A DNA stretch of 64,000 nucleotides from Georgfuchsia sp049276455 (GTDB lineage Bacteria; Pseudomonadota; Gammaproteobacteria; Burkholderiales; Rhodocyclaceae), in the NCBI GenBank assembly GCA_049276455.1, contig JBASWL010000227.1:1-64000 (forward strand), given 5' to 3'. The notes under the pieces are model-generated. The model was not told where the DNA came from, did no database searches, and was given only the letters and a program-made list of their open reading frames with translations. A program made the translations under genes and the position numbers. Below, piece by piece: positions 1 through 8,411 of the stretch. Numbering within the stretch: position 1 is the first letter of the stretch; each line of letters starts with the position of its first letter.

Positions 1-1710
1 CAGTTGCTTGGGCGAGGCCAGATTGAAAGGCTGGCCGGCGAGTTCATGCGCCTCGCGTTCGAGTTCCATCAGCCGGCGCCCGAGTTCGTCGCTCTGTTTC
101 GCCAGTGCGAAGACATCAATCAGGATGCCGTTGCGCTCCATGCGATACAGCACTTCGGCGACCGGCAGTTCGACATCGCGATAAAGGCGTTCCAGCTTTT
201 GTTCTGCGGCGAGCTGCGGTGCCAGCACCTGATGTACACGCAGGGTCACGTCGGCGTCTTCGGCGGCGTAGGTGCCGGCCTGTTCCAGCGCCACTTGCGC
301 AAACGAAATGCGCGATGCGCCCTTGCCGGTTACGTCGTCATAGCTGATGGTCGACAGGCCGCAATGGCGCGACGTCAGCGCGCCGAGGTCGTGCGACTTG
401 TCGCTTTCGAGGATGTAGGATTCAAGCAGGGTATCGTCATGAATGCCGCGCAAATCGATGCCGTGGTTGGCAAACACGTGGCGGTCGTACTTGAGATGCT
501 GCCCGATCTTTTTATGCTTTTCAGATTCAAGCCAGGGCTTCAAGCGTGCCAACACTTCGGCCAGCGGCAGTTGGTCCGTTACCCCGGCGTAGCAGTGGCC
601 AATGGGCAGATACGCCGCCACACCCGGTTCAACACAGAATGAAATACCTACCAGTCTGGCCTGCATCTGGTCAAGGCTGGTGGTTTCCGTGTCGAGCGCA
701 GTGAATTCGGCAGCTTCGATTTTCTTCAGCCAGTTCTCGAACTGTTCCCAACTCAGGAGGGTTTCGTAAGCGCTGCGGTCTGGCGCCTGATCCGGAACCC
801 TGGGAGGGGTCATGACGGGCGCGGCAGAGGTGGCGCTTCTTTCGGACACCTGTTTGAGACCGCCGTTGCCCTGGATTTCTCTCAGCCAGCTCTTGAATTC
901 GAGCCGCGCAAATAGCTCAGCCAATGCTGAATTGTCGTGTGGCTGCGGCAATAACTCGTGCACCTTGAATGGCAGCGGCAGGCCGCAAGCAATGGTAACC
1001 AGTTTGCGGCCAAGCGGCAGAAAGTCGAGATGCTGGCGCAGATTTTCGCCGACGGTCCCCTTGATATCCGCTGCATGTTCGACAATATCGTCGAGCGAGC
1101 CGTATTGATTAATCCATTTCACCGCTGTCTTCGGTCCGACCTTCTGTACGCCCGGTACACCGTCAACACTGTCCCCCACCAAGGCAAGGTAATCGACAAT
1201 GCGCTCCGGTGGAACGCCAAACTTCGCCAGCACGCCGGCTTCGTCAAGCAGCTCGTTGCTCATGGTATTCACCAGCCGCACGTGCTTGTCGACCAACTGG
1301 GCGAGATCCTTGTCGCCGGTCGAGATAACGCATTCGATGCCCTGCACAGAAGCCTCACGCGCCAGGGTGCCGATCACATCGTCGGCCTCGACGCCGTCAA
1401 TCATCAGCAGGGGCCAGCCCAGCGCGCGTACGCAGGCGTGCAGCGGTTCGATTTGCGTTACCAGATCGTCCGGCATCGGCGGTCGATGCGCCTTGTATTC
1501 GGGATACCAGTCGTCACGGAAAGTCTTGCCCTTGGCATCGAACACCACGGCGCGATAATCGCTTTTGTAGTCGGCCTCGAGCCGACGCAGCATGTTGATG
1601 ACGCCGTATACTGCGCCGGTCGCCTCTCCCGCCTTGTTGCGCAGGTCGGGCAGCGCATGAAATGCGCGATAGAGATAGGACGATCCGTCAACGAGTAATA
1701 GAGATGGCAT
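1..1710 (-). CDS. polA: DNA polymerase I, N-terminal 570 residues (cut by window edge)
   Basis: Read from the minus strand, an uninterrupted frame starts with ATG at 1710 (MPSLLLVDGSSYLYRAFHAL) and runs off the left edge. Residues 1-290 are the 5'-3' exonuclease domain, with GVEADDVIGTLA and STGDKDLAQLV metal-site motifs and the helix-hairpin-helix VPGVQKVGPKTA. Residues about 330-500 form the 3'-5' exonuclease: ExoI is ALDTETTSL and ExoIII is YAAEDAD, both with acidic residues intact. ExoII reads GQHLKYD, with His where E. coli has Asn. The visible part ends (FNLASPKQL) as the polymerase domain begins. PolA fills gaps and removes RNA primers in the cytoplasm. It diverges from the LOG-family gene with only 9 bp between start codons. 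Confidence 0.97.
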   Translation of the reverse strand, partial: MPSLLLVDGSSYLYRAFHALPDLRNKAGEATGAVYGVINMLRRLEADYKSDYRAVVFDAKGKTFRDDWYPEYKAHRPPMPDDLVTQIEPLHACVRALGWPLLMIDGVEADDVIGTLAREASVQGIECVISTGDKDLAQLVDKHVRLVNTMSNELLDEAGVLAKFGVPPERIVDYLALVGDSVDGVPGVQKVGPKTAVKWINQYGSLDDIVEHAADIKGTVGENLRQHLDFLPLGRKLVTIACGLPLPFKVHELLPQPHDNSALAELFARLEFKSWLREIQGNGGLKQVSERSATSAAPVMTPPRVPDQAPDRSAYETLLSWEQFENWLKKIEAAEFTALDTETTSLDQMQARLVGISFCVEPGVAAYLPIGHCYAGVTDQLPLAEVLARLKPWLESEKHKKIGQHLKYDRHVFANHGIDLRGIHDDTLLESYILESDKSHDLGALTSRHCGLSTISYDDVTGKGASRISFAQVALEQAGTYAAEDADVTLRVHQVLAPQLAAEQKLERLYRDVELPVAEVLYRMERNGILIDVFALAKQSDELGRRLMELEREAHELAGQPFNLASPKQL

Positions 1711-1719
1711 GGAGATGAA

Positions 1720-2448
1720 ATGAACGCTAGCGACAAGTTGCCGAAACAATATGACCCGTGGAAAACCCTGCCGGATATCACAGCCAGAGAGGCCTGGCGA
1801 GTGTTCGGCATTATGTCAGAATTCGTCGAGGCAACCGAGCGTCTGAAACGCGTTAGTCCGGCCGTTTCAATCTTCGGCAGCGCACGTATCGCGCCAGACT
1901 CTCCCTACTACCAGTTGACGGAAAAAATCGCGCGACAGCTTTCCGATTCCGGTTTTTCGGTCATTTCCGGTGGTGGCCCCGGCATCATGGAAGCCGCCAA
2001 CAAGGGAGCGTTTGAAGGCAAAAGTGCCAGCATCGGCCTCAATATCATGTTGCCTCAGGAGCAAAACTCAAATCTGTATCAGGACATCTCGCAGTCGTTC
2101 AGGCATTTCTTTGCGCGTAAATACATGTTTGTACGCATGGCGCGTGCTTACGTCGTCATGCCCGGCGGCTTCGGCACGCTTGATGAACTGCTCGAAGCGC
2201 TGACGCTGGTCCAGACCCACAAGTCACCGCGCATCCCGATCATCCTCGTCGGCAAGGCCTTCTGGAGTGGCCTGCTCGACTGGTTCCGCGAGCGGCTCGT
2301 CGTGGAAGGCATGATCAACCAGGAAGACCTGGATCTGATCCAGTTGATTGACGAACCGCAAGCCATCGTCGATGCGATCTTCAACCATTACGAAAAACGT
2401 GGCTTCCCGCAATTGCCGGACGAACACGACTTGCTACTCAATCTGTAA
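1720..2448 (+). CDS. LOG-family (TIGR00730) nucleotide 5'-monophosphate phosphoribohydrolase
   Basis: A 242-residue Rossmann-like protein. SGGGPGIMEAANKGA (about residues 86-100) and PGGFGTLDELLEAL (about 148-161) are the signature of the LOG/YgdH family, which cleaves the N-glycosidic bond of nucleoside 5'-monophosphates. The PGGxGTxxE motif carries the catalytic Glu and is intact. The length is that of the short single-domain form, not the roughly 450-residue E. coli PpnN. The start is ATG 1720 with GGAG five bases upstream. The physiological substrate cannot be read from sequence; plant-like cytokinin activation is only one possibility for this family. Confidence 0.9.
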   Translation: MNASDKLPKQYDPWKTLPDITAREAWRVFGIMSEFVEATERLKRVSPAVSIFGSARIAPDSPYYQLTEKIARQLSDSGFSVISGGGPGIMEAANKGAFEGKSASIGLNIMLPQEQNSNLYQDISQSFRHFFARKYMFVRMARAYVVMPGGFGTLDELLEALTLVQTHKSPRIPIILVGKAFWSGLLDWFRERLVVEGMINQEDLDLIQLIDEPQAIVDAIFNHYEKRGFPQLPDEHDLLLNL

Positions 2449-2485
2449 GGGTAAAATGGGCTCACCTACTGCAAAGGATCATTCC

Positions 2486-2824
2486 ATGCGCCGCATATTG
2501 TTCCTGATTTTCTCCCTGTTTGCGCTGAACGTCGCAGCACAGACGCCCGCTTTGCCGCCGGACTTGCAACCCATTCCGGAGCCGCCTCCGATGCCCGCCG
2601 GCATGTCTGATGAGGATCTGGAGCCGCAGGTCACCATCATCAAGCGCGGCGAGGACAAGGTCGAGGAATACCGTCTTGCAGGAAAGCTCTACATGATCAA
2701 GGTCACGCCGCCGCATGGCGTGTCTTATTACCTGGTGGACGAAAAGGGTGACGGCGTCATGGCCCGCAGGGACACGCTTACCTCCGGCACACGGCCGCCG
2801 ATGTGGGTGATCAAGCGCTTCTGA
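2486..2824 (+). CDS. DUF2782 domain periplasmic protein
   Basis: A 112-residue protein with a cleavable signal peptide (MRRILFLIFSLFALNVAAQT), a Pro-rich linker (about residues 22-42) and a compact basic/acidic domain ending MWVIKRF. This is the DUF2782 layout, a family commonly found next to polA in betaproteobacteria. The frame is open further upstream, but ATG 2486 is the only start that gives a signal peptide. A -10-like TAAAAT (2452-2457) lies just upstream. The function is unknown. It is probably exported, and the BPSS1780-family membrane genes follow 8 bp later. Confidence 0.85.
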   Translation: MRRILFLIFSLFALNVAAQTPALPPDLQPIPEPPPMPAGMSDEDLEPQVTIIKRGEDKVEEYRLAGKLYMIKVTPPHGVSYYLVDEKGDGVMARRDTLTSGTRPPMWVIKRF

Positions 2825-2832
2825 TCCCTCCG

Positions 2833-3603
2833 ATGGCTATCTATGATGCTCCTTCCGAACCACGCCTCGTTCCCGCCGGCCACGGCGTCGAATGGTTCTC
2901 GGGCGGCTGGCGAGTGTTCATGGCAGCACCTGCCGTATGGGTCTTGATTGGTGTCGCCTTTGCTATCATTCATATACTGCTCGGCATGGTTCCCGGCTTG
3001 GGCAGCGTCGCTTATCTGCTGCTCTTGCCCGTGCTGGCAGCGGGTCTGATGGAGGCGAGCCGCATCGCCGAGAGCGGCGCACCACTGTCTTTCGATATGC
3101 TGTTCGCCGGTTTCCGTCACCGCACCGGCAACCTGGTGATGGTCGGCCTGCTGATGCTTTGCTTTTTTATCGTCATCTCCGCAATTTCGTTTGTCATCCT
3201 GATCGTTGGCGGCGCGAGCTCATTGTCGCTACTGAAACAGATTGTCGATGCCGGCTTCGATGCAACGGCGATTGCCGCCAACGTCAATGTCGGCATGATT
3301 CTGGGCAGCATTCTCCTGGCGATGCTGGTATTTTCCGCACTGTCCCTGCCCCTCACCATGGCGGCATGGTTCGCTCCAGCGCTGGTGTTTTTTGAGGGCA
3401 TGGCGCCGTTCAATGCGATGAAAAGCAGTTTTTACGCATGTCTGCGCAACTGGCTGGCGTTCTTCGTCTATAGCGTCTTGTTGCTCGTCCTCGCCTTCAT
3501 CGCAGCGATTCCCCTTGGGCTGGGTTTCCTCGTACTGATTCCAGTGGCCGCGACATCGATCTACGTTTCCTACCGCGACATTTATCATGGCGCCCATGAA
3601 TAA
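2833..3603 (+). CDS. BPSS1780-family membrane protein (copy 1)
   Basis: A 256-residue integral membrane protein with about six hydrophobic segments. The conserved landmarks are GGWRVFMAAPAVWVLIG near the N-terminus, MAAWFAPALVFFEG in the middle and a C-terminal YVSYRDI. These match the BPSS1780 family of uncharacterised betaproteobacterial membrane proteins. ATG 2833 was chosen because translation from the upstream in-frame start would overlap the previous gene. It lies 8 bp after the DUF2782 gene and is followed 18 bp later by a paralogue, so the three are probably co-transcribed. No biochemical role is known. Confidence 0.82.
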   Translation: MAIYDAPSEPRLVPAGHGVEWFSGGWRVFMAAPAVWVLIGVAFAIIHILLGMVPGLGSVAYLLLLPVLAAGLMEASRIAESGAPLSFDMLFAGFRHRTGNLVMVGLLMLCFFIVISAISFVILIVGGASSLSLLKQIVDAGFDATAIAANVNVGMILGSILLAMLVFSALSLPLTMAAWFAPALVFFEGMAPFNAMKSSFYACLRNWLAFFVYSVLLLVLAFIAAIPLGLGFLVLIPVAATSIYVSYRDIYHGAHE

Positions 3604-3621
3604 GCTCAAAGTCTCCATCTG

Positions 3622-4365
3622 ATGCAGGCACGTCGTTTGCCGGCCCGCCAGGGCATAGTCTGGGTTATTGCCGGTTACCGCCTGTTCCGCGCAAACCCGC
3701 CGCTGCTGACCATGCTCACCTTCTTTTACCTGATGGCGTTCACCTTGATGCTGGTATTGCCGGCCGGCATCGGTGGCGTACTGTTCCCCATCCTGCAACC
3801 CCTGCTTGCGTTGGCCATTGCCAACGGCTGTCGCGCCATTGCGGCTACCGGCCGCGTTGGGCCGCCACCCGATTTGTTGGCGGGCATCCGCACCCGCATT
3901 AAGGATATGGTCAAACTCGGCTCGCTGCAACTGGCAGGCTCGGTGCTGGTGATGCTGGCCATGCTTGCCTTGGGCATAGAATCGGATCCCGAAAAGCCGG
4001 ACGAACTGTTGCAGGCCATGGCGCTGGCAGTGGCACTGTCATCGCCATTGTTGCTGGCATTCTGGTTCGCGCCACTGTTGACCGGCTGGCACGAGGTGCC
4101 GCCACTCAAATCAGTGTTCTTCAGCTTCGTCGCCTGCTTGCGTAACTGGCGCGCCTTCGTGGTCTACGGGTTTGCACTTGCTGTAATCACGCTGCTGGCT
4201 GCCACGCTTGCCGTGTTTGCGGTGCAAATATCAGAGGGTTTTGGCCAGATCGTAGCGAAGGTGGTGGAGGTGCTGATGGTGATCGTTGGGCTGCCGATAT
4301 TCCTCGCTGGCGGCTATATCAGCTACCGCGATATTTTTACCGAAACGCAGATAACGAATGACTGA
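3622..4365 (+). CDS. BPSS1780-family membrane protein (copy 2)
   Basis: A 247-residue paralogue of the preceding gene. It shares the same plan: IVWVIAGYRLFRANP at the N-terminus, LAFWFAPLLTGWHE in the middle, FVACLRNWRAFVVYG, and a terminal YISYRDIF. The two copies have clearly diverged, so the tandem duplication is old. The last 8 bases overlap the start of nadD (ATGACTGA), which implies translational coupling. The protein is inner-membrane and its function is unknown. Confidence 0.82.
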   Translation: MQARRLPARQGIVWVIAGYRLFRANPPLLTMLTFFYLMAFTLMLVLPAGIGGVLFPILQPLLALAIANGCRAIAATGRVGPPPDLLAGIRTRIKDMVKLGSLQLAGSVLVMLAMLALGIESDPEKPDELLQAMALAVALSSPLLLAFWFAPLLTGWHEVPPLKSVFFSFVACLRNWRAFVVYGFALAVITLLAATLAVFAVQISEGFGQIVAKVVEVLMVIVGLPIFLAGGYISYRDIFTETQITND

Positions 4366-5020
4366 GAAGCCGCTTGGCCCTCTGGCAATTCTCGGCGGCA
4401 CTTTCGACCCCGTGCATCGTGCACACTTGCAACTCGCCACGGATGCCCGCGCCCACCTTGGCCTGGCTCAGGTGTTATGGATTCCCTCAGGCAACCCGCC
4501 GCATCGCGAGCGTCCTCGCGCCTCGGCCGAGCACAGGCTCGCCATGGTGATGTTGGCGATTAGCGGCAACCCGCATTTCCAGATTGACGAAAGCGAAGTT
4601 CGCTCCGGCGCACCGAGCTACACCGTTACCACCTTGCTGCGCCTGCGCGCCATTCACGGCACCAGACCGCTGGTACTGCTGCTCGGTGCCGACGCCTTCC
4701 TCGGCCTCGCTGGCTGGCACCGCTGGCGTGAACTGTTCGCGCTGGCCCATATCGCCATCGCCACCCGGCCCGGCTATGTACTGGATTCACAGGCAATGGA
4801 CGACGAATTGCGCGAGGAATACCTGTGCCGCCGCTATGGCGATCATTCGTGCCTGAGTGCACAAGCCGCCGGAAGTATCGTCACCTTTGCCATCACCCCG
4901 CTCGACATTTCGGCCTCGGCAATTCGCGCCAAGCTTGCCTGCGGTCAGCAAACTCAAGATTTGCTGACCGGGACCGTTCTCGACTATATTGCCAACAACC
5001 ACCTTTACTCTGGTCACTGA
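4358..5020 (+). CDS. nadD: Nicotinate-nucleotide adenylyltransferase
   Basis: A 220-residue enzyme that converts nicotinate mononucleotide and ATP to deamido-NAD in NAD biosynthesis. The ATP-binding GGTFDPVHRAHL (residues 12-23, HxxH-type) and the C-terminal ISASAIR motif are both present, as is LLGADAFLGLAGWHRW in the substrate pocket. The length is normal for the family. It overlaps the upstream membrane gene by 8 bp and abuts rsfS with no gap. nadD-rsfS-rlmH is a widely conserved order in proteobacteria, which supports the assignment. Confidence 0.97.
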   Translation: MTEKPLGPLAILGGTFDPVHRAHLQLATDARAHLGLAQVLWIPSGNPPHRERPRASAEHRLAMVMLAISGNPHFQIDESEVRSGAPSYTVTTLLRLRAIHGTRPLVLLLGADAFLGLAGWHRWRELFALAHIAIATRPGYVLDSQAMDDELREEYLCRRYGDHSCLSAQAAGSIVTFAITPLDISASAIRAKLACGQQTQDLLTGTVLDYIANNHLYSGH

Positions 5021-5377
5021 ATGGATATCCGTAAACTACAGAAACTCGCCGTCGCCGCACTCGAAGACATCAAGGCGAAAGACATCGAGGTCATCAACAC
5101 CTCCAAACTGACACCCCTGTTCGACCGTATCATCGTCGCCAGCGGCGACTCGTCGCGCCAGGTCAAGGCGCTGGCGCGCAACGTCCATGACAAGGTCAAG
5201 GAAGCTGGTGGCAATGTAATCAGCATCGAAGGTGAGGACGGCGGCGAATGGGTGCTGGTTGATCTCGGCGATATCGTCGTGCATGTGATGCAACCGGCCG
5301 TGCGCGCTTACTACAACCTCGAAGAGCTCTGGCAAACCAAGCCTAAACGCGCGGTGGCCAAGACTGACGCCGCGTGA
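5021..5377 (+). CDS. rsfS: Ribosome silencing factor RsfS
   Basis: A 118-residue RsfS/YbeB/Iojap protein. It binds ribosomal protein uL14 and blocks joining of the ribosomal subunits when translation must be slowed. Family marks are FDRIIVASGDSSRQVKA, GEDGGEWVLVDLGDIVVHVM and YYNLEELW. It begins directly after the nadD stop codon and its own stop overlaps the GTG start of rlmH, so the three are almost certainly one transcriptional unit. Confidence 0.96.
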   Translation: MDIRKLQKLAVAALEDIKAKDIEVINTSKLTPLFDRIIVASGDSSRQVKALARNVHDKVKEAGGNVISIEGEDGGEWVLVDLGDIVVHVMQPAVRAYYNLEELWQTKPKRAVAKTDAA

Positions 5378-5844
5378 AACTCGTGATTGCGGCCGTGGGA
5401 ACACGAATGCCGGGCTGGATTGAAGAGGGATTCGCCGACTACGCCCGCCGCATGCCACGCGAGCTACCGCTTGATCTGGTAGCGGTCAAGGCCGAACCGC
5501 GCAGCGAAGGCAAGACCGTCGATGCCATGATGGCCGCCGAAGCACAGCGTTTGCGTGGAGCATTGCCACCGCGCTGCCGTACCCTTGCCCTTGACGAACG
5601 CGGCACCGAACTGACCACGCAGAATCTCGCGCAACGCCTGCAACGCTGGATGAATGAAGGTGGCGACACCGTCTTTCTGATTGGTGGCCCAGACGGACTT
5701 GACCCCGCACTCAAGCGCGAAGCCACTGAACAGGTGCGGCTCTCCGGCCTGACCCTGCCTCACGCCATGGTACGAGTCATGCTCGCCGAAGCGCTGTATC
5801 GCGCCAGCAGCGTGATTCGCGGCCATCCTTATCATCGTGAATAG
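5374..5844 (+). CDS. rlmH: 23S rRNA pseudouridine-1915 N3-methyltransferase
   Basis: A 156-residue SPOUT-fold methyltransferase that modifies pseudouridine 1915 of helix 69 in 70S ribosomes. The SAM-binding knot is visible in FLIGGPDGLDP (about 107-117) and LTLPHAMVRVMLAEALYRA (about 127-145), with a C-terminal HPYHRE tail that is characteristic of RlmH. Translation starts at GTG 5374, which overlaps the rsfS stop (GTGA). The length matches E. coli RlmH (155 residues). Confidence 0.97.
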   Translation: MKLVIAAVGTRMPGWIEEGFADYARRMPRELPLDLVAVKAEPRSEGKTVDAMMAAEAQRLRGALPPRCRTLALDERGTELTTQNLAQRLQRWMNEGGDTVFLIGGPDGLDPALKREATEQVRLSGLTLPHAMVRVMLAEALYRASSVIRGHPYHRE

Positions 5845-5846
5845 CC

Positions 5847-6464
5847 ATGGCTGCCATTGATTCCCGCATCTATCTCGCCTCGCGCAGTCCGCGCCGCCGT
5901 GATCTGTTGACGCAGATCGGCGTTCGCTTTGACCTGCTGCTGTTCCGCGTCGCGCGGCGCGCCGATGCCGAAGTGGATGAAACACCGCTGCCGCAGGAAT
6001 GCGCCGAAAACTATGTGGTGCGCATGGCATGCAACAAGGCTGCCTTTGCCGCACAAATGATGGGCGCCCGTCATTTGATGCCGCGCCCGATACTATCGGC
6101 TGACACCACGCTTGAACTCGATGGTGAAATCATCGGCAAGCCTGCCGATGATGTCGATGCAAAACGCATACTCACTCGGCTCTCGGGACGCCGGCACCGC
6201 GTACTTACCGCAATTGCCGTCACCGACCAGATTAATCTTGCGCACCACCTCAATATCAGCGAGGTTTCGTTTCGCAGCATCGATGCCGACGAGATCCGGC
6301 GCTATGTATTGAGTGGCGAAGCCAGCGACAAGGCTGGTGCGTATGCCATTCAAGGTCGAGCTGCCGCCTTTGTCGAAGAGATACATGGCTCATATTCCGG
6401 CATCGTCGGCCTGCCACTATGCGACACCGTCATGCTGTTGAAACAATTCGGGATCGTTGTGTGA
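5847..6464 (+). CDS. maf: Maf-family nucleoside triphosphate pyrophosphatase
   Basis: A 205-residue house-cleaning pyrophosphatase of the Maf/YhdE type. ASRSPRRRDLL (residues 12-22) is the phosphate-binding signature, LSADTTLELDGEIIGKP the catalytic region with the Asp and the GKP loop, and GAYAIQGRAAAFVEEIHGSY the C-terminal signature. The YhdE subfamily hydrolyses dTTP and UTP; assignment to that subfamily is inferred. It starts 2 bp after rlmH. About 115 bp with a small hairpin separate it from rng. Confidence 0.93.
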   Translation: MAAIDSRIYLASRSPRRRDLLTQIGVRFDLLLFRVARRADAEVDETPLPQECAENYVVRMACNKAAFAAQMMGARHLMPRPILSADTTLELDGEIIGKPADDVDAKRILTRLSGRRHRVLTAIAVTDQINLAHHLNISEVSFRSIDADEIRRYVLSGEASDKAGAYAIQGRAAAFVEEIHGSYSGIVGLPLCDTVMLLKQFGIVV

Positions 6465-6540
6465 TCGCCGCCCGACTGGCTGACCCAAGAGCAGCACAGC
6501 CAACCACATGGAGCGAGTGCTGCTCGCGAACAACCATCAC

Positions 6541-6559
6541 CCCCTTCCTCGGGAAGGGG
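6541..6559. other. Hairpin in the rng leader
   Basis: CCCCTTCC (6541-6548) and GGAAGGGG (6552-6559) form a perfect 8-bp stem with a TCG loop, 20 bp before the rng start codon. There is no U-run after it, so it is not a standard terminator. It could be an RNA structure controlling rng translation or decay, or a small palindromic repeat. Confidence 0.5.
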
Positions 6560-6579
6560 AGCGGGCGGAAGGTAGACCA

Positions 6580-8043
6580 ATGAGCGAAAGTTTTCTGCTT
6601 AATTTCACACCACAGGAAACTCGCGTCGCCCTGCTACAGAATGGCGCGGTGCAGGAACTGCTCGTCGAGCGCACATCCTGCAACGGCCTGGTAAGCAACA
6701 TCTATCTCGGCCGGGTGGTGCGCGTGCTGCCCGGCATGCAGTCAGCCTTCATCGACATCGGTCTCGAACGCACAGCATTTCTGCATGTCGCCGACATCTG
6801 GGAAGAGCAGCACGGCACCAGCTCCAATGGGGCTGAAGCGCGGCCCATCGAGCGCATTCTCAGCGAAGGCCAATCGTTGCTTGTGCAGGTAATCAAGGAT
6901 CCGATCGGCACCAAGGGCGCACGCCTGTCCACACAGATATCGATCGCCGGGCGGCTGCTGGTTTTCCTGCCGCGGGAAAGTCACATTGGCATTTCACAAC
7001 GCATCGGCGACGAGAGCGCGCGTGAGAAGCTGCGCGCACGTATCCAGTCGTTTATCGGTGAAGAGAGCGGCGGCTTCATCGTGCGGACCGTCGCAGAAGA
7101 GGCCAGTGACGACGAACTACGCGCTGACATTGCCTATTTGCGCCGGCTCTGGAACGAACTGCGCCAGCGTGCCACCACAGCGCCGACACCCGCGTTACTG
7201 CACAAAGACCTGACCTTGGGACAGCGCGTACTGCGCGACCTTGTCACCCACGACACCAGCGCTATCGTCGTCGACTCGCGCGAAAATTTCCAGAAGCTGA
7301 GCACCTTTGCCAGCGAGTATGTGCCACAAGTGCTGCCCCTGCTGGAGCACTACACGGGCGAACGGCCACTGTTCGACCTCCATAACGTCGAGGACGAAAT
7401 CGAGAAGGCGCTGGCGCGGCGCGTTGATCTCAAGTCAGGCGGTTACCTGATCTTTGACCAGACCGAAGCAATGACAACGGTCGACGTCAACACCGGCGGA
7501 TTTGTCGGCCTGCGAAGTTTCGATGACACCATTTTCAAGACTAACCTCGAAGCGGCGCAAACCATCGCGCGCCAACTGCGTTTGCGCAATCTTGGCGGCA
7601 TCATCATTGCCGATTTCATCGACATGGATACGGAAAACCATCGCCGTGCCGTTCTCGAAGAACTCAGCCGCGCACTCGCGCGCGACCGCACCCGCATCAC
7701 GGTGAATGGCTTCACTGGTCTTGGCCTGGTTGAGATGACACGCAAGCGCACGCGCGAATCACTTGCACACGTCCTCTGCGAACCCTGTCCAACCTGCGGC
7801 GGACGCGGCGAGATCAAGAGTGCGCGGACCATGTGCTACGAAATCCTGCGCGAACTGCTGCGCGAAGCACGCCAGTTCAACGCCCGCGAGTTCCGCCTCG
7901 TCGCTTCCCCCAGTGTGATCGACCTGTTCCATGAAGATGAATCGCAAGCACTGGCAATGCTCTCCGACTTCATCGACCGCACCATCTCGCTGCATGCCGA
8001 ATCCAGCTACACCCAGGAACAGTTCGACATTGTATTGATGTAG
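6580..8043 (+). CDS. rng: Ribonuclease G
   Basis: A 487-residue endoribonuclease of the RNase E/G family that matures the 5' end of 16S rRNA and degrades mRNAs. The S1 domain covers about residues 38-125 (NIYLGRVVRVLPGMQSAFID). The catalytic DNase I-like part contains TVDVNTGGFVG and IIIADFIDMD, with the metal-binding Asp residues intact. The Zn-link CEPCPTCGGRG is about residue 400. The length fits RNase G, since the long C-terminal scaffold of RNase E is absent. ATG 6580 is preferred over in-frame upstream starts because GGAAGG sits 7 bases before it and the protein then begins MSESFLLNFTPQETRVA, as in the family. Confidence 0.95.
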   Translation: MSESFLLNFTPQETRVALLQNGAVQELLVERTSCNGLVSNIYLGRVVRVLPGMQSAFIDIGLERTAFLHVADIWEEQHGTSSNGAEARPIERILSEGQSLLVQVIKDPIGTKGARLSTQISIAGRLLVFLPRESHIGISQRIGDESAREKLRARIQSFIGEESGGFIVRTVAEEASDDELRADIAYLRRLWNELRQRATTAPTPALLHKDLTLGQRVLRDLVTHDTSAIVVDSRENFQKLSTFASEYVPQVLPLLEHYTGERPLFDLHNVEDEIEKALARRVDLKSGGYLIFDQTEAMTTVDVNTGGFVGLRSFDDTIFKTNLEAAQTIARQLRLRNLGGIIIADFIDMDTENHRRAVLEELSRALARDRTRITVNGFTGLGLVEMTRKRTRESLAHVLCEPCPTCGGRGEIKSARTMCYEILRELLREARQFNAREFRLVASPSVIDLFHEDESQALAMLSDFIDRTISLHAESSYTQEQFDIVLM

Positions 8044-8051
8044 CGAACCAG

Positions 8052-8080
8052 TTCCAAAGCAGGGTCTGCGATGGTAGAAT
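8052..8080 (+). promoter_or_regulatory. Candidate sigma-70 promoter of tRNA-Lys
   Basis: TTCCAA (8052-8057) and TAGAAT (8075-8080) are separated by 17 bp and lie 17 bp upstream of the mature tRNA 5' end. The -10 element is good and the -35 is weak. The element sits immediately after the rng stop codon, so the tRNA may have its own transcript. Confidence 0.5.
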
Positions 8081-8097
8081 CGCCGCCTGTTTTTCGG

Positions 8098-8173
8098 GGG
8101 TTGTTAGCTCAGTTGGTAGAGCAGCGGACTCTTAATCCGTAGGTCGAGAGTTCGAATCTCTCACAACCCACCA
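8098..8173 (+). tRNA. tRNA-Lys (CTT anticodon)
   Basis: A 76-nt cloverleaf: acceptor GGGTTGT pairs with ACAACCC, D-stem GCTC/GAGC, anticodon stem GCGGA/TCCGT around the loop CTCTTAA (anticodon CTT, reading AAG), and T-arm GAGAG-TTCGAAT-CTCTC. The 3' CCA is encoded (8171-8173). It reads lysine AAG codons. The gene is followed by a terminator and by accessory DNA that ends in degenerate copies of its own 3' part, which marks it as an integration target. Confidence 0.98.
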
Positions 8174-8201
8174 ATTACTTTTTCTTACGTTTCATGTGCT
8201 T

Positions 8202-8230
8202 AGCCCATCCATCTCGGTTGGGCTTTTTCC
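8202..8230 (+). terminator. Rho-independent terminator after tRNA-Lys
   Basis: AGCCCATCC (8202-8210) pairs with GGTTGGGCT (8216-8224) around a 5-nt loop, with one T-T mismatch, and is followed by a T-rich tract to about 8236. A degenerate version occurs near 10203-10231. Confidence 0.7.
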
Positions 8231-8411
8231 TTTTTTGGATTCGCAGAGGGATCGCAATTGCGAAAGTCAGAAGGTCGGTATTGGGGGTAATCGGGACACT
8301 CTTGGGATTAGCAGGAATCTGACAAGGGTAGTAAGCCGTAGATGTGCCGACGCAGGCTGTCATGCACTTCAAGTTTGACTAAGTACTTCTTGCCAAAGGT
8401 GAAATCAACGA

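Noticed and set aside
958..1698. 246-codon plus-strand frame opposite polA
   Set aside because: The minus strand encodes continuous PolA with all exonuclease motifs.
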